This document shows, piece by piece, positions 5,949 through 6,928 of a stretch of DNA of 6,928 bases (positions are counted from its first letter, which is position 1; every line of letters begins with the position of its first letter). The position numbers were made by a program, and so were the translations under genes. This DNA comes from Ga0077555 sp031406575 (lineage in GTDB: Bacteria; Pseudomonadota; Alphaproteobacteria; Rhizobiales; Hyphomicrobiaceae): positions 1 to 6,928 of the forward strand of contig JANOHP010000168.1 of the NCBI GenBank assembly GCA_031406575.1, read 5' to 3'. The notes below the pieces were generated by a model that worked only from the letters and a program-made list of their open reading frames with translations, had not been told where the DNA came from and did no database searches.

Positions 5949-6084
5949 CCATCGTGCGCGTCCCCTCTCCCAGTGCCCTGCCCTTGCACGGGGAGAGGGT
6001 TAGGGTGAGGGGCGGCCACGGGTGAGGGGCGGCCGAAGGGTGAGGGGCGGCCCACTGGGTGAGGGGCGGCCACTTGCTCAGAGC
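5949..6084 (+). repeat. REP-like palindromic element 4 with fourfold tandem tail
   Basis: The hairpin arms are CCCTCTCCCAGTG (5963-5975) and CACGGGGAGAGGG (5987-5999), with one mismatch in 13 and the same 11-nt loop sequence as element 2. The tail unit GGGTGAGGGGCGGCC then occurs four times, starting at 6003, 6020, 6038 and 6057 (spacings 17, 18, 19). The outer end (6063-6084) is the reverse complement of 992-1013 in element 1 at 21 of 22 positions. The orphan gene to the right ends 140 nt away. Confidence 0.9.
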
Positions 6085-6224
6085 GCCGGAGCCGCGTCAC
6101 GGTCGGTATCGGATGAGCAACGGAGCCGTCGAACGAGAGACTAATCGATGCGAAGTGGTCGAGAATGACCCATAACAGCCGAAGTCGACGGTCGACATTC
6201 CATCGCGTGATAAACTGCGACAGG

Positions 6225-6824
6225 CTAACGTTGCCGACCACTGCGCACAGTTATATGCCTTCTAATCCAGCCCCATGCCTTCTTTTTTCTTAGCCAACCC
6301 CAGGCCTTGGGGAGATCGATGCCCACTCCAAATATGCTAGGCTTTAAGATTACAAAGTCGGTCAACTTCCAGCGCGCGCCCACGTATTCATCTGCCTCAA
6401 AGTGCCTTCTGAGGATTGCAAATCGGTGCGCAATCAGCTCGTGAGATGTGGTAATTTCGCGCGACGGGTCGTAGGGGGCAACATTCTCAGGGTAACCCGC
6501 GCCACGCATGCGGCGATCTAGTTCAACCATCCTGGAGTAAATCCGGTTTGAAAAACCCTTGAGCTGCGCTTCAACGGTATCAAGGGTCGCAATCCTCTGA
6601 GGACCGGAATAGTTCGGAAGCACGGTGTCGAGGGCATCACACGTTTCTTGCACTGTGTCGTCGATACACGGCTTGATAAACTGCCAGAAGACAATGCGCA
6701 CCGATCCATCGAATGTGCAGCCGAGTCCAACGCTGATCGGCTTGCCCCGACAGTCAACGATTCCGAAGTCCTTGTTCTCAGCTCGTGCCATTTGCCAGCG
6801 GGTGAGCTTGTCCCGATTGATCAA
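6225..6824 (-). CDS. Hypothetical protein, no family recognised
   Basis: The frame runs 199 codons from a TTG at 6824 or 188 codons from an ATG at 6791; neither has a good ribosome binding site. The frame is open a little further upstream (to the stop at 6855) but offers no other start. The protein is mixed alpha/beta, soluble and moderately charged, with no signal peptide. The segment FGIVDCRGKPISVGLG followed by a beta-strand-like stretch suggests a small beta-rich N-terminal domain; residues about 65-150 are helical. Near the C-terminus the word KAWGW occurs twice, 11 residues apart, matching a short imperfect DNA duplication at about 6262-6308. Base composition is clearly less GC-rich than the metabolic block, as expected of an accessory or transferred gene. 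It follows the partial gene at the right edge in the same direction and may be its partner. I assign no function. Confidence 0.6.
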   Translation of the reverse strand: MINRDKLTRWQMARAENKDFGIVDCRGKPISVGLGCTFDGSVRIVFWQFIKPCIDDTVQETCDALDTVLPNYSGPQRIATLDTVEAQLKGFSNRIYSRMVELDRRMRGAGYPENVAPYDPSREITTSHELIAHRFAILRRHFEADEYVGARWKLTDFVILKPSIFGVGIDLPKAWGWLRKKKAWGWIRRHITVRSGRQR

Positions 6825-6854
6825 TTGGTAGCGGACATCAGTAGTGTCCCAACG

Positions 6855-6928
6855 TTATTCGAACAATTTCAACTGGTTGTCGAGGGTCGCGTCGGGCTCT
6901 GGGAAGGGACCGCGCGAAAGGATGCTGT
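6855..6928 (-). CDS. C-terminal end of an upstream gene, ending in a clamp-binding-like motif
   Basis: A minus-strand frame enters from the right edge and ends at TAA (6855-6857), giving 23 complete codons of a tail. The peptide runs through GPFPEPDATLDNQLKLFE. The last residues QLKLF fit the QL-x-L-F pattern by which Y-family polymerases, mismatch-repair proteins and other DNA-processing enzymes bind the bacterial sliding clamp. The evidence is short: only 74 nt are present and codon statistics cannot be used. The 30-63 nt gap to the next gene in the same direction fits an operon. The enzyme itself cannot be named. Confidence 0.4.
   Translation of the reverse strand, partial: SILSRGPFPEPDATLDNQLKLFE

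Larger units (their letters stand above)
5744..6224. other. Gene-free 480-nt stretch with repeats and a G-rich spacer
   Basis: No convincing gene is present. The stretch holds REP-like elements 3 and 4 in opposite orientation, separated by 97 nt (5852-5948) rich in GGG and GGGG runs with two GGGTCAAG words. That spacer loosely resembles 5208-5269 to the left of element 2. After the fourfold tail come about 140 nt (6085-6224) without visible structure. The minus-strand open frame over 5816-6241 is mostly translated repeat (PHPNPLPVQG-like) and is not accepted as coding. Confidence 0.75.

Noticed and set aside
992..6084. CRISPR array
   Set aside because: The repeats are few, in both orientations, and contain hairpins separated by genes; the tandem tail has 2-4 nt linkers and no spacers.
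5816..6241. Minus-strand 141-codon frame between the DUF559 gene and the orphan gene
   Set aside because: Most of it is translated repeat (elements 3 and 4); such Pro/Leu-rich peptides are common false genes in genomes with this repeat.

Overview
The window reads as high-GC proteobacterial DNA, most likely an alphaproteobacterium of the Rhizobiales type. The main clues are GC-rich coding of the central genes and several copies of a CCCTCACCCTAACCCTCTCC-type palindromic repeat common in that group. This placement is inference; there is no rRNA, tRNA or species marker in the window. All supported genes lie on the minus strand, so they are transcribed from right to left.

Layout from left to right: (i) a complete HEPN-domain protein gene (2-931); (ii) a spacer with REP-like element 1 (992-1079); (iii) a high-GC four-gene metabolic and redox block. 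In order of transcription the block is an HdrC-like ferredoxin subunit (5177-4743), an HdrB-like CCG-domain subunit overlapping it by 10 nt (4752-3910), an Fsr-type MFS exporter (3827-2610) and, after a 184-nt spacer holding a second kind of palindromic repeat, a MmgE/PrpD-family dehydratase/decarboxylase (2425-1091); (iv) REP-like element 2 (5270-5366); (v) a small DUF559/Vsr-like endonuclease gene (5743-5384); (vi) a 480-nt gene-free stretch with REP-like elements 3 and 4, a G-rich spacer and a fourfold 17-19-bp tandem tail (5744-6224); (vii) a lower-GC orphan gene of up to 199 codons (6225-6824); (viii) the last 23 codons of a gene entering from the right edge, ending in QLKLFE, which resembles a sliding-clamp-binding motif.

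The HdrC/HdrB pair is a soluble electron-transfer module, and fsr follows closely enough to be cotranscribed. PrpD may belong to the same unit or be partly uncoupled by the palindromes. What links an Hdr-like pair, an Fsr exporter and a PrpD enzyme is not clear from sequence.

The most striking structure is the repeat architecture. Four elements of one REP-like family sit at the junctions: tails outward around the metabolic block (1 and 2), tails inward around the DUF559 nuclease (2 and 3), tails outward again (3 and 4). Element 1 shares its inner flank with element 2 (19/19 bp, inverted) and its outer end with element 4 (21/22 bp, inverted). The whole 992-6084 segment is therefore bracketed by matching inverted ends and carries a nuclease gene among the repeats. 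Whether this is a mobile unit or chance placement of an abundant repeat cannot be settled from one window.
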